From NCBI RefSeq assembly GCF_013366375.1, contig NZ_JABWMJ010000002.1, positions 248,001 through 312,000 of the forward strand: a stretch of DNA of 64,000 nucleotides, written 5' to 3'. The DNA comes from Rhizobacter koreensis (GTDB lineage Bacteria > Pseudomonadota > Gammaproteobacteria > Burkholderiales > Burkholderiaceae_C). This document shows positions 17,094-25,681 of this stretch, one piece after another. The notes beneath the pieces were generated by a model. It worked only from the letters and a program-made list of their open reading frames with translations, was not told the DNA's origin and did not search any database. Position numbers and translations under genes: made by a program. How positions within the stretch are numbered: the first letter of the stretch is position 1; each line of letters starts with the position of its first letter.

Positions 17094-17969
17094 ATGAGCG
17101 AACCGTTCGACTATGAGGCCAGCGTTTCCCGCAACATCGGATGGGTGACGCCGGCCGAGCAGGCGCGGCTGCGCGGTGCGCGGATCGCCGTTGCCGGGCT
17201 GGGCGGCGTCGGCGGCTCGCACGTCCTCACGCTCGCGCGGCTCGGCGTGGGCGCCATGAACCTCGCGGACTTCGATCGGTTCGAGATCCACAACATGAAC
17301 CGGCAGGCGGGAGCCTTCGCGTCGACCCTCGGCAAGCCGAAATCGGACGTCGTCGCCGGGATGGCGCGCGACATCAACCCCGACATGGACGTGCGCGTCT
17401 TTCCTGACGGCGTGACGCCTGCCAACGTCGACGCCTTCCTGCGCGACGTCGACGTCTACGTCGACGGCATCGACTTCTTCGCCATGCCCGCGCGCCGCAT
17501 GCTCTTCGCGGCGTGCCGTGAGCGCGGCATTCCGGCCCTCACCGCGGCGCCGCTGGGCATGGGCGTGTCGCTGCTGTACTTCGCGCCGGCGGGGATGAGC
17601 TTCGAGGACTACTTCAAGCTCGAGGGGCACGAGGAAACCGAGCAGTTCGCGCGACTGATCGCCGGCCTCTCACCGGCGATGCTGCAGCGGCACTATCTGG
17701 CGGTGCCAGAGAGGGTCGACTTCGTCGCGCGGCGCGGCCCCTCGACCGCGATGGCGTGCGAGCTCTGCGCCGGCGTGATGGGAACCGCCGTCCTGAAGGT
17801 GCTGCTGGGTCGGGGCAAGCTGAAGCCGGCGCCGTGGGCGATGCAGTTCGACGCCTATCGCCAGCAGCTCTCGTTCACGTGGCGCCCGTTCGGCAACGCG
17901 AACCCCCTGCAGCAGCTGCTGCTGCGCTTCATCCGGCCGCAGCTGCGCGGCGCGGCCGCGCACGGCTAG
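17094..17969 (+). CDS. ThiF/MoeB/E1-like adenylyltransferase
   Basis: A 291-residue member of the ThiF/HesA/MoeB/UBA superfamily. These enzymes use ATP to adenylylate the C-terminus of a ubiquitin-like or sulfur-carrier protein. Seen: the Rossmann nucleotide loop VAGLGGVGGSH (about 33-43), an acidic residue after strand 2 (LADFDRFEIHNMNRQ, including the Asn and Arg typical of the ATP site), KSDVVAGMARDINP, and one CxxC (CELC) instead of the usual two zinc pairs. No ubiquitin-like partner is encoded nearby. ATG 17094 fits the family N-terminus (FDYEASVSRNIGWVT); ATG 17079 is in frame and possible. Its position next to FeeM-like acyltransferases suggests a joint pathway, but the substrate is unknown. 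Confidence 0.82.
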   Translation: MSEPFDYEASVSRNIGWVTPAEQARLRGARIAVAGLGGVGGSHVLTLARLGVGAMNLADFDRFEIHNMNRQAGAFASTLGKPKSDVVAGMARDINPDMDVRVFPDGVTPANVDAFLRDVDVYVDGIDFFAMPARRMLFAACRERGIPALTAAPLGMGVSLLYFAPAGMSFEDYFKLEGHEETEQFARLIAGLSPAMLQRHYLAVPERVDFVARRGPSTAMACELCAGVMGTAVLKVLLGRGKLKPAPWAMQFDAYRQQLSFTWRPFGNANPLQQLLLRFIRPQLRGAAAHG

Positions 17970-18419
17970 CGGCGGCGAACGCCCGAGCGCAGGAACGGCC
18001 GGCGTCGCCTTGCCGACGAGCGACACCGGGCACCCCTCTCCGCCGGTCGGCATAGCGGTCGAAAGGCACAAAAAGCCGGGTAGGATTCCGGGTTCCCGAC
18101 CGGCACCATCGCTGGCAGTGGAGCGATCGGCCACGACTCGCCGTTAGAGCGCGGGCGAGCGGCTGGCGGCGTTCCGCCGAGTGGCGGGTGCTGACGGAGC
18201 CGGGCGACGGACGCGGTAGTAGTGGGCATTCTTGAACGGCCGCGCGGGCAACGCCGCATGGAAAATGCGCACCTCGGCAGGGAACGCTCTCTCGACACCC
18301 GTCACCGGGCGTCATAGGCTCGACGGCTCGCTGCGGCGCAGCGCCGAAATCGGCGCGGACGTCGAGCCGGATCCAAATTCATCAACAAATTTCTCGATCG
18401 GTTAGGGAGAAGACGCGCT
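17970..18419. other. 450-base leader region before the export operon
   Basis: This is the longest gap inside the polysaccharide locus. It contains a long-range stem (18042-18104), a hairpin with arms ATCGCT/AGCGAT (18108-18127), and a GGCGG/CCGCC hairpin near 18164-18178. Just before the gene is a short AT-rich patch with the inverted repeat AAATT/AATTT (18375-18392). No coding frame is convincing and no sigma-54 consensus was found. It probably carries the main promoter of the plus-strand operon and an RNA leader. Confidence 0.45.
18042..18104 (+). other. Candidate structured RNA element in the operon leader
   Basis: GCCGGTCGG and CCGACCGGC pair perfectly (nine bases) around a 45-base loop. 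The loop holds CGAAAGG, an A-rich GGCACAAAAAGCC hairpin-like segment, and GGGTAG followed by CCGGGTTC. The last parts recall pieces of GEMM-I (cyclic-di-GMP) riboswitches, such as AAAGCC and CCGGGTT-CCGA, but the conserved 5' half of that riboswitch is not visible. It is therefore recorded as an unassigned structured element. Confidence 0.35.
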
Positions 18420-19049
18420 GTGAACACCTCCTGCTACTCGGCCTGGCGCACGCTGCGTGTGGCCGCACTCGCCCTCGTCGCCGTCTTCCTGGCCGCATGC
18501 GCCAGCACCTCGTATCCGCCCGCGCCGGTGTCGGCCGCGACGGACGACTACAACTACATCGTCGGTGCCGGCGACAGCCTGAACATCATCGTCTGGCGCA
18601 ACCCGGAGCTGTCGATGTCGGTTCCCGTGCGCCCCGACGGCAAGGTCACCACGCCGCTGATCGACGAGCTCGTCGCACAGGGCAAGAACTCGGTCGAGCT
18701 CGCCCGCGAGATCGAGAAGCAGCTCTCCAAGTACGTGCGCGACCCCGTGGTCACCGTCATCGTGACGAGCTTCGTCGGCCCGTACAGCGAGCAGATTCGC
18801 GTGGTCGGCGAAGCCGCCCGACCGCAGTTTCTGGCCTACAAGCAGAAGATGACGCTGCTGGACGTGATGATCCAGGTCGGCGGCCTCACGGATTTCGCGG
18901 CCGGGAACAGCGCCACCATCCTGCGCGTGGGCCCCGGCGCCGGGCGGTACTCGGTACGCCTGCGCGACCTCATCAAGCGCGGCGACGTGTCGGCCAACGT
19001 CGACATGCGTCCCGGCGACATCCTGATCATCCCGCAGAGCTTCTTCTAG
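18420..19049 (+). CDS. XrtA-system polysaccharide export lipoprotein (Wza-like)
   Basis: A 209-residue outer-membrane polysaccharide export protein. Signal peptide and lipobox AVFLAAC give lipidated Cys27. The poly-export domain follows (YIVGAGDSLNIIVWRNPELSMSVPVRPDGKVTTPLIDEL, about 45-85), then a SLBB-like domain (IRVVGEAARPQFLAYKQKMTLLDVMIQVGG) and the closing RPGDILIIPQSFF. The short form without further SLBB repeats fits the PEP-CTERM-associated subfamily (TIGR03027). The start is GTG 18420, with AGGGAG about ten bases upstream; it opens straight into the signal peptide. It should form or gate the outer-membrane channel with the outer-membrane protein four genes down, and heads the long plus-strand operon. 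Confidence 0.92.
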   Translation: MNTSCYSAWRTLRVAALALVAVFLAACASTSYPPAPVSAATDDYNYIVGAGDSLNIIVWRNPELSMSVPVRPDGKVTTPLIDELVAQGKNSVELAREIEKQLSKYVRDPVVTVIVTSFVGPYSEQIRVVGEAARPQFLAYKQKMTLLDVMIQVGGLTDFAAGNSATILRVGPGAGRYSVRLRDLIKRGDVSANVDMRPGDILIIPQSFF

Positions 19050-19095
19050 GCGCGCAGGCGCCTAGCGGCGCAGCGCTCTTCTTCCGGACACAGAC

Positions 19096-20697
19096 ATGGC
19101 GACTACACCGAACGCACCGAACGCGATGGGCGAGATCGTCGTCCAGGCGACCACCGTCCTCAAGGGGATGTGGAGGTTCCGCTGGATCGGGCTGATCGCG
19201 GCCTGGATCGCCGGCATCGTCGGCGTGGCGATGGCGCTCCGCGTGCCCAACCAGTTCGAGGCCAGCGCGCGAATCTACGTCGACACCCAGTCGATCCTGA
19301 AGCCGCTGATGTCAGGCCTCGCCATCCAGCCCAACATCGACCAGCAGATCGCGATGCTGAGCCGCACGCTGATCAGCCGTCCGAACGTCGAAAAGCTCGT
19401 CCGCATGGCGGACCTCGACCTCAGAAGCACCTCGAAGGCCGACCAGGATGCGCAGGTCGAGAGCCTGATGCGCACCCTGCAGATCTGGGGCAACGGCCGC
19501 GACAACCTCTACACGCTCGCGTTCCGCGACCAGGAGCCCGAGCGCGCCAAGCGAGTCGTGCAGTCGCTGGTGTCGATCTTCATCGACTCGCGCCTGAGCG
19601 CGAGCCGCAACGACGCGGACCAGGCCAAGGTGTTCCTGAACGAGCAGATCAAGGCCTACGAGGCCAAGCTCGAGGCGGCCGAGGCGCGCCTGAAGGAGTT
19701 CCGCCTGCGCAACATCGACCTCTTCACCGCCGAGGGCCAGGACTCGGCAGCGCGCATCGGCGACATCGGCGCCCAGCTCGCACAGGCGCAGCTCGAGCTG
19801 CGCGAGGCGGAGCAAGCGCGCGACGCGGCGCGCCAGCAGCTCGCCGCCGAGCGCCAGGGAACGGCTAGCACGGCGATGCAGAGCCTGCTGCAGGAGTCGG
19901 CGCTCACCGTCTCCACCCCCGAGATCGACGCCCGCATCGACGGACAGCGTCGCCAGCTCGACACCCTGCTGCAACGCTTCACGGATCAGCACCCGGACGT
20001 CATCAATACGCGCCGGCTGATCCGCGACCTCGAGGAGCAGAAGAAGAAGGAAGTCGCCGAGCTGCGCAAGCAGGCCGCGGCCACAGGTACCGGCGGCCAG
20101 GGCAGCGGCAGTGCGGCGGCCCAGGAACTGACCCGCATGATGGCCGCCGCCGAGGTGCAGGTCGCGGCGCTGCGCGCGCGCGTCGGCGAATACCAGGCCC
20201 GGTATGCGCGCGCCAAGGAGTCGATGAAGACGGCGCCGCAGCTCGAGGCCGAGGCCGCGCAGCTCAACCGCGACTACGCGATCAACAAGCGCAACTACGA
20301 AGATCTGGTGTCGCGCCGGCAGTCGGCGACGATGTCGGGCGACCTCGACGCGGCTGCGGGCCTCGCGGACTTCCGCCTGATCGACCCGCCACGCGTCACG
20401 CCCAAGCCGGTCTACCCGAACCGGGGCGCCCTGCTCGGAATGGCGCTCGCGGCCGCGCTCGGCGCCGGCCTCTTCGTCGCGTTCGCCGCCAGCCAGCTGC
20501 GCCCGGCGTTCCACAAGGCGAGCGAGCTGCGCGAGAAGATCAACCTGCCGATCCTCGGTGTCGTCTCGATGATCCTCAGCGATGCCGACCGGCGCCGCGA
20601 GCGCGCCGACAAGCTGCGCTTCGGCGTCGCCTCCGGCGCACTGGTCGGCGCCTTCCTGGTGGTACTGGTCGCGACGACCATCGTGCCGAAGTCGTAG
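19096..20697 (+). CDS. XrtA-system chain-length determinant protein (Wzz/GNVR family)
   Basis: A 533-residue inner-membrane polysaccharide co-polymerase. A first membrane helix (about residues 33-52) and a second (about 445-465) bracket a long periplasmic region. That region has a Wzz-type start (FEASARIYVDTQSIL), extended coiled coil (about 175-330, rich in Glu/Gln/Ala/Arg) and a GNVR-like segment (NRDYAINKRNYEDLVSRRQSA). A third hydrophobic stretch sits near the C-terminus (GALVGAFLVVLVATTIV). Length and layout match TIGR03007. It sets chain length and works with the tyrosine kinase encoded 15 bases downstream, with which it is probably translated. Confidence 0.92.
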   Translation: MATTPNAPNAMGEIVVQATTVLKGMWRFRWIGLIAAWIAGIVGVAMALRVPNQFEASARIYVDTQSILKPLMSGLAIQPNIDQQIAMLSRTLISRPNVEKLVRMADLDLRSTSKADQDAQVESLMRTLQIWGNGRDNLYTLAFRDQEPERAKRVVQSLVSIFIDSRLSASRNDADQAKVFLNEQIKAYEAKLEAAEARLKEFRLRNIDLFTAEGQDSAARIGDIGAQLAQAQLELREAEQARDAARQQLAAERQGTASTAMQSLLQESALTVSTPEIDARIDGQRRQLDTLLQRFTDQHPDVINTRRLIRDLEEQKKKEVAELRKQAAATGTGGQGSGSAAAQELTRMMAAAEVQVAALRARVGEYQARYARAKESMKTAPQLEAEAAQLNRDYAINKRNYEDLVSRRQSATMSGDLDAAAGLADFRLIDPPRVTPKPVYPNRGALLGMALAAALGAGLFVAFAASQLRPAFHKASELREKINLPILGVVSMILSDADRRRERADKLRFGVASGALVGAFLVVLVATTIVPKS

Positions 20698-20711
20698 CTC
20701 GAAAGTCCCTG

Positions 20712-21734
20712 ATGAGCAGTCTGATCGAACAAGCGGCCGAGCGGCTGCGCCAGTTGCGCGAAGCCGGCGTGGTCGGGCCCGACGAGCCGAGCGGCGTCGC
20801 GGCCGGCACGAACGGAGCCGCCCTGCGGGCCGACTTCGCGACCGCTCCGGCGGCCGCGGTCGACACGCCGGCTCGCCCGGTGCGGGCCGACAACGCAGTG
20901 CCGCGGGTCGCGCCCGACAGCGGAATGATGGGGCTCGACGGCACGCCGCGCCGCTCGCCGCGCGTCGAGTTCGATTTCGAGGCGCTCTCGAAGGCGAACC
21001 TGATCACGCCGCTCGCCAGCCGCTCGCAAATCGCCGACCAGTACCGCGTGATCAAGCGTCCGCTGATCAACAACGCGACGGGTCGCGGCGTTCCGGTGGC
21101 GTCGCACGCCAACCTGATCATGGTGACGAGCGCGATCGCCAACGAGGGCAAGAGCTTTTCGGCGGTCAACCTCGCGATGAGCATCGCGGCCGAACTCGAC
21201 AACACCGTGATGCTGGTCGACGCCGACCTGGCGCGCCCGTCGCTGCCCCGCATGCTCGGCGTGCCCGACGGCCCGGGCCTGCTCGACGTGCTCGAGGGCA
21301 CCGTCGAGATGTCCGAGGTGCTGCTGCGCACCAACGTCGAGAAGCTGACCCTGCTGCGCAGCGGCACGCCGCACCGGCGCGCAACCGAAATGCTCGCCAG
21401 CGACGCGATGCGCCAGCTGCTCGACGACATGGCACGTCGCTACCCCGACCGCATCATCATCTTCGACTCGCCGCCCCTGCTGCTGACCACCGAAGCGCGC
21501 GCGCTCGCGATGGTCATGGGCCAGATCGTCATCGTCGTTCGCGCCGGCACCACCCTGCAGTCGGACGTGTCGAGCGCGATCTCGACCATCGAGCAGTGCC
21601 CGGTGAAGATGATGCTGCTCAATCAGCATCGCGCCGATGCGTCCGAAGGCGGCTACGGCGTCGGCTACGGGTACGGCTACGGGTACGGCTACGGGTATGC
21701 CGACTCGTACCGCGTCGAAGGCAGCGGGGCCTGA
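20712..21734 (+). CDS. XrtA-associated tyrosine autokinase (BY-kinase)
   Basis: A 340-residue bacterial tyrosine kinase of the CpsD/CapB type that controls polysaccharide assembly through the chain-length protein. Seen: Walker A with Lys147 (SAIANEGKSFSAVNLA), Walker A' MLVDADLARP (167-176), Walker B IIIFDSPP (248-255) and a C-terminal tyrosine cluster with eight Tyr between 315 and 333, mostly alternating Gly-Tyr. The first Walker A residues read AIANEGKS rather than the common PGEGKS; the lysine and serine are intact. The first 100 residues are low-complexity Ala/Pro-rich. It matches TIGR03018. Autophosphorylation on the tail is known for the family. Confidence 0.92.
   Translation: MSSLIEQAAERLRQLREAGVVGPDEPSGVAAGTNGAALRADFATAPAAAVDTPARPVRADNAVPRVAPDSGMMGLDGTPRRSPRVEFDFEALSKANLITPLASRSQIADQYRVIKRPLINNATGRGVPVASHANLIMVTSAIANEGKSFSAVNLAMSIAAELDNTVMLVDADLARPSLPRMLGVPDGPGLLDVLEGTVEMSEVLLRTNVEKLTLLRSGTPHRRATEMLASDAMRQLLDDMARRYPDRIIIFDSPPLLLTTEARALAMVMGQIVIVVRAGTTLQSDVSSAISTIEQCPVKMMLLNQHRADASEGGYGVGYGYGYGYGYGYADSYRVEGSGA
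21663..21698 (+). repeat. 12-base tandem repeat coding for the Tyr-Gly tail
   Basis: Three consecutive 12-base units, GGCTACGGGTAC twice and GGCTACGGGTAT once, encode Gly-Tyr-Gly-Tyr in the kinase tail. Each unit adds two tyrosines, so slippage could change the number of phosphorylation sites without breaking the frame. Confidence 0.9.
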
Positions 21735-21742
21735 GCGACCCC

Positions 21743-23371
21743 GTGCGCTTCGCTTCGTATCGACGGGCCGCGCCCCGCTACCGACGCTTCTGCGGCGTCT
21801 GCGTCTTCGGCTTCGCCGCCTTCGCCGCTCACGCACAGGACCAGGCGCCGTCCGGCGGGTCGGCGGTCGCGACACCGACGGGGCCGCTGGGCGCGCCGCC
21901 GGCCAGCGCGCTGCCGGTGGCCGGCGTCAGTGCCCCAGCGTCGAGCGGCACCACGCCGAACGTGCGCGCGCTCACGATCACGCCCAGCATCAGCGTCACC
22001 GAGACGCTGACCGACAACGTGCGTCTGACCGAGCGCAACCGGCGCGCCGACGCGATCACGCAGATCTCACCGGGCATCACGGTCTCGAGCGGCATCGGCC
22101 GGATCCGCGGCAACCTCGACTACCGGCTGAGCGGCATCTTCTACGCGCGCGACGGCTCGAGCAACAACGTCCAGCAATCGCTGAGCGCCGCCGGCAACGC
22201 CGAGGTGATCGACAACTTCGCGTTCGTCGACGCGAGCGCGAACATCAGCCAGCAGTCGCGCTCGGCGTTCGGCACGCGCACGGTCGATCCCGCGCTCGAC
22301 GGCGGCGACCAGACCGAGGTGCGCAACTACAACCTGTCGCCCTATGTCCGCGGCCGGCTTGCGAACCTCGCCAACTACGAGGCGCGGCTCGGCTACAGCC
22401 TCACCGACACGTCGACCAAGAACGCCGATGTCAGCACGACGAGTGGTTCGCTCAGCGTCGTCGGCGACCGCGGGCCGGGCCTCTTCAACTGGTCGGCGGA
22501 CGCGTCGCGGCAGGCGTACAAGTACGAGGTGGGCGGCCGCACCGTCAACGACCGCGCGCGCGGCACGCTGTTCATCAATGCCACCGACCAGCTGCGCTTG
22601 TCGCTGATCGGCGGTCGTGAGGCGATCGACTACCCGAACCAGCCGCGCGACGCGGCCACCACTTACGGCTACGGGTTCGACTGGCGGCCGAACGAGCGCA
22701 CGAACCTGTCGGGGCAACGCGAGAAGCGCGTCTTCGGCGACTCCCATTCGCTGGTATTCCAGTACCGCACAGCTCGCACGACGTGGCGCTTCAGCGACAC
22801 CAAGGACGTCAGCACGGGATTCAACCAGGCTCCCGTAGGTTCCGGTCAGCCGGGTGCGACCTACGAGGTGCTGTTCCAGCAGTTCGCGGCCATCGAGCCC
22901 GATCCCGTGCGCCGCGACATTCTGGTGCGGCAGTATCTGCTGCAGCTCGGGGTGCCGGCGGGGTTCCTCACGCTGCAGCGCCGGCAGGAACTCGCCGTCT
23001 CCTATCAGGCCGTCCGCCAGACCTACACGCTGACCGCTTCGCAGAGCAAGGTGCAGCAGCTCGATCGGAACGCGCAGGTCAACCCGATCACCGATTTCTC
23101 GAATCCGGTCCGGCTGCGCGGGCTGAGCGCCAACGTCTCGCACCGCCTCACGCCGCAATCGAATCTCGACTTCCGGGCCTCGATCGATCAGAGCCGGGAG
23201 TCGGGCGGCCAGTCGCGCTCGACGGACCTGCGCGCCCTCAGCCTCACGTGGAGCGGCCAGCTTGGCGGGCGGACGTCCTACTCGCTTGGCGCACGCCATG
23301 TCTGGTACGACGGCGACAACTCCGGCTACCGCGAATCCGCCATCTACGGAACGCTGACCCGGTCCTTCTGA
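21743..23371 (+). CDS. XrtA-system outer-membrane beta-barrel protein (TIGR03016-like)
   Basis: About 542 residues read from GTG 21743, nine bases after the kinase stop. A signal peptide (basic RRAAPRYRR, then FCGVCVFGFAAFAAHA, cleavage before QDQ) is followed by an Ala/Pro-rich linker. The rest has alternating aromatic/hydrophobic strands (TPSISVTETLTDNVRLTERNRR, GNLDYRLSGIFYA, YEARLGYSLTDT, TYSLGAR-type ends) and a terminal Phe (GTLTRSF), as in beta-barrels. It fits the PEP-CTERM-associated outer-membrane protein family, thought to replace or assist the Wza channel. The call rests on architecture and position rather than motifs. Confidence 0.8.
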   Translation: MRFASYRRAAPRYRRFCGVCVFGFAAFAAHAQDQAPSGGSAVATPTGPLGAPPASALPVAGVSAPASSGTTPNVRALTITPSISVTETLTDNVRLTERNRRADAITQISPGITVSSGIGRIRGNLDYRLSGIFYARDGSSNNVQQSLSAAGNAEVIDNFAFVDASANISQQSRSAFGTRTVDPALDGGDQTEVRNYNLSPYVRGRLANLANYEARLGYSLTDTSTKNADVSTTSGSLSVVGDRGPGLFNWSADASRQAYKYEVGGRTVNDRARGTLFINATDQLRLSLIGGREAIDYPNQPRDAATTYGYGFDWRPNERTNLSGQREKRVFGDSHSLVFQYRTARTTWRFSDTKDVSTGFNQAPVGSGQPGATYEVLFQQFAAIEPDPVRRDILVRQYLLQLGVPAGFLTLQRRQELAVSYQAVRQTYTLTASQSKVQQLDRNAQVNPITDFSNPVRLRGLSANVSHRLTPQSNLDFRASIDQSRESGGQSRSTDLRALSLTWSGQLGGRTSYSLGARHVWYDGDNSGYRESAIYGTLTRSF

Positions 23372-23374
23372 CAC

Positions 23375-24466
23375 ATGTACGAAGCCTTCTACGGGCTCAG
23401 CAGCCGGCCGTTCCAGCTCAATCCCGATCCGCATTTCTATTTCGGGAGCAAGCAGCACAGTCGCGCCAAGGCCTACCTGGAATATGGCGTCTCGCGCAAT
23501 GACGGCTTCATCGTCATCACCGGCGAGATCGGCGCCGGCAAGACGACGATGCTGCGTCGCCTGCTCGAGAGCCTCGCGGGTACCAACATCGTCGTGGGCC
23601 AGGTGGTCACCACCCAGCTCGACGCCGAGGACACGCTGCGCATGGTCGGCACCGCGTTCGGGGTGCCCGTGCAGGGCCTGTCCAAGTCCGACCTGCTGTC
23701 GCGGCTCGAGGGTTTTCTGGTCGCGCAGACGGCGCATGGCAAGCGCTGCCTGCTGATCGTCGACGAGGCGCAGAACCTCACGCCGCGTGCGGTCGAGGAG
23801 CTGCGCATGCTGTCGAACTTCCAGCTCGGCAACCAGTCGCTGCTGCAGACCTTCCTGGTCGGCCAGCCCGAATTTCGCGAAATCCTGCAGCGGCCCGAGA
23901 TGGAGCAGCTCCGTCAGCGCGTCGCCGCCACCTGCCACATCGGGCCGCTCGACGTCGCCGAGACGGAGGCCTACGTCACGCACCGCCTGCACTGCGCCGG
24001 CTCGACCACCGAGCCGACGTTCGGCCCGGGGGTGTTCGAGGCGCTCCACGCCGCCAGCGGCGGCATCCCGCGTCGCATCAATTCGATCTGCGACCGCGTC
24101 CTGCTGCTCGGCTTCATGGAAGACCGCAAGCACCTGACCGCCGAGGACGTCGCCGAGGTGGTGCGCGATTTCGCCGCCGAGGCGAAGTTGCCGGAAACGA
24201 CGGTGCGGGCCCGCCCGCGCAACGGCACCCGGGTCGACCTGGACGTCACGCGCACCGACAGCTGGCATTCCAGCACCGCGACGAACGGCCGCGGCAGCGA
24301 CTTCGGCGAGCTCCCGACCGACCCGGACGACGACGCCCAGCGCGACGCCCGCCTGCACCGCATCGAGCAGTGCATGCTGCGCCTCGAAAGCGTCAACCTG
24401 CACACCCTCGCAACGCTGCAGGAGTTGGTGCAGGCGATCGCCGACGCCAAGGCGACCACACGATGA
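23375..24466 (+). CDS. XrtA-associated AAA ATPase (TIGR03015-like)
   Basis: A 363-residue ATPase of the ExeA/general-secretion type. It begins MYEAFYGLSSRPFQLNPDP, typical of this group, with Walker A GEIGAGKTT (residues 50-58), Walker B LLIVDEAQN (Asp130, Glu131), sensor region LQTFLVGQPEFREIL and an arginine-rich GGIPRRINSICDRVLL block. The C-terminal 100 residues are acidic and low-complexity and end in a short coiled coil. It sits between the outer-membrane protein and wecB, as in other XrtA loci. An energy-coupling role in assembly is inferred. The last four bases overlap the wecB start. Confidence 0.92.
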   Translation: MYEAFYGLSSRPFQLNPDPHFYFGSKQHSRAKAYLEYGVSRNDGFIVITGEIGAGKTTMLRRLLESLAGTNIVVGQVVTTQLDAEDTLRMVGTAFGVPVQGLSKSDLLSRLEGFLVAQTAHGKRCLLIVDEAQNLTPRAVEELRMLSNFQLGNQSLLQTFLVGQPEFREILQRPEMEQLRQRVAATCHIGPLDVAETEAYVTHRLHCAGSTTEPTFGPGVFEALHAASGGIPRRINSICDRVLLLGFMEDRKHLTAEDVAEVVRDFAAEAKLPETTVRARPRNGTRVDLDVTRTDSWHSSTATNGRGSDFGELPTDPDDDAQRDARLHRIEQCMLRLESVNLHTLATLQELVQAIADAKATTR

Positions 24467-25674
24467 GCGCGCCGGGCAGCCTCTTGAGCGGCGCCGCCGC
24501 ACATTCATCGGACACGCACGCGGCGGCGCCGATGCGCCCCATCCTCTGCGTGGTCGGCGCTCGGCCCAACTTCATGAAGATGGCGCCGATCCTGCGCGCC
24601 CTCGCGGCGCACCGCCCGTCGCTGCCGATGCTGCTGGTGCACACCGGTCAGCACTACGACGCGAGCATGAGCGACCAGCTGTTCGCCGACCTCGGGTTGC
24701 CGGAGCCGGATCTCAACCTCGAGGTCGGATCGGGCAGTCACGCGGTGCAGACCGCCGACGTGATGAAGCGCTTCGAGCCCGCGCTCGACGCCCACCAGCC
24801 GGCGTGCGTGGTGGTCGTCGGCGACGTCAATTCGACCCTCGCGTGCACCCTCGTCGCGGTGAAGCGAGGCGTTCCGGTGGTGCACGTCGAGGCGGGCCTG
24901 CGCAGCTTCGACCGCCGCATGCCGGAAGAGATCAACCGCGTGCTGACCGACCAGGTCGCCGACCGGCTCTACACCACCGAGCGCAGCGCGGCCGACAACC
25001 TCGCCCGCGAAGGCGTCGACCGGGAACGCATCGTCTTCGTCGGCAACGTGATGATCGACTCGCTGCTGGCGAGCCGCCCGCATGCGCGCGCACCGGCGGC
25101 GACCCTCGCCGCGCACGGCCTCGATGCCGCGCTGGTCGGCGACCCGCGCGGCTACGGCGTCGTCACGCTGCACCGCCCGTCGAACGTCGACGAGCCGTCG
25201 ACGCTGCGCTCGATCTTGCGCGCGCTCGCCGAGGTCGCGACGCGCCTCCCGCTGGTGTTCGCGATGCACCCGCGCACGCGTGCCAACGTCGAGCGCTTCG
25301 GGCTCGGCGGGCTGATCGACCCTCGACGCATCGGCATCCTGCCGCCGCAAGGCTACCTCGAGATGCTCGGCCTGATGGCCGGCGCGACCGCGGTCCTCAC
25401 CGACTCGGGCGGGCTGCAGGAGGAGACCACGGCGCTCGGCGTACCCTGCCTGACCCTGCGCGAGAACACCGAGCGGCCGATCACGGTCGAGCAAGGCACC
25501 AACACGCTGGTCGGGCGCGACGGTGCGGCGCTGCTGGCCGGTGTCGACGAGATCCTCGCCGGCCGCGGCAAGACCGGCCGCGCACCCGAGCTCTGGGACG
25601 GCCGCGCGGCCGAGCGCATCGCGCACGACCTCTGGCAGTGGCTGCAACCCGCGGCGCTCGCAGCCGCCGCCTGA
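24463..25674 (+). CDS. wecB: UDP-N-acetylglucosamine 2-epimerase (non-hydrolysing)
   Basis: A 403-residue WecB-type enzyme that interconverts UDP-GlcNAc and UDP-ManNAc in the cytoplasm. Seen: VVGARPNFMKMAPILRAL (about 27-44), HTGQHYDASMSDQLF, VVGDVNSTLAC, HVEAGLRSFDRRMPEEINRVLTDQ, TLHRPSNVDEP and DSGGLQEETTALGVPCLTLRENTERP. All catalytic blocks are intact. ATG 24463 overlaps the preceding stop (ATGA) and adds 23 residues before the conserved core; ATG 24532 would start at the core and cannot be excluded. It supplies ManNAc-type precursors for the polysaccharide and could feed a TviB-like dehydrogenase 6 kb downstream. Confidence 0.93.
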   Translation: MSAPGSLLSGAAAHSSDTHAAAPMRPILCVVGARPNFMKMAPILRALAAHRPSLPMLLVHTGQHYDASMSDQLFADLGLPEPDLNLEVGSGSHAVQTADVMKRFEPALDAHQPACVVVVGDVNSTLACTLVAVKRGVPVVHVEAGLRSFDRRMPEEINRVLTDQVADRLYTTERSAADNLAREGVDRERIVFVGNVMIDSLLASRPHARAPAATLAAHGLDAALVGDPRGYGVVTLHRPSNVDEPSTLRSILRALAEVATRLPLVFAMHPRTRANVERFGLGGLIDPRRIGILPPQGYLEMLGLMAGATAVLTDSGGLQEETTALGVPCLTLRENTERPITVEQGTNTLVGRDGAALLAGVDEILAGRGKTGRAPELWDGRAAERIAHDLWQWLQPAALAAAA

Positions 25675-25681
25675 CGCCACC

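Noticed and set aside
18042-18104. Direct assignment of the leader stem as a GEMM cyclic-di-GMP riboswitch
   Set aside because: Only the 3' part resembles the motif; the conserved GCACAG-GCAAACC half was not found, so it is kept as an unassigned structure.
18211-18222. GCGGTAG resembling an ops/JUMPstart element about 200 bases before the export operon
   Set aside because: It matches only part of the ops core, the rest of JUMPstart is missing, and the element is known from enterobacteria with RfaH, not from this group.
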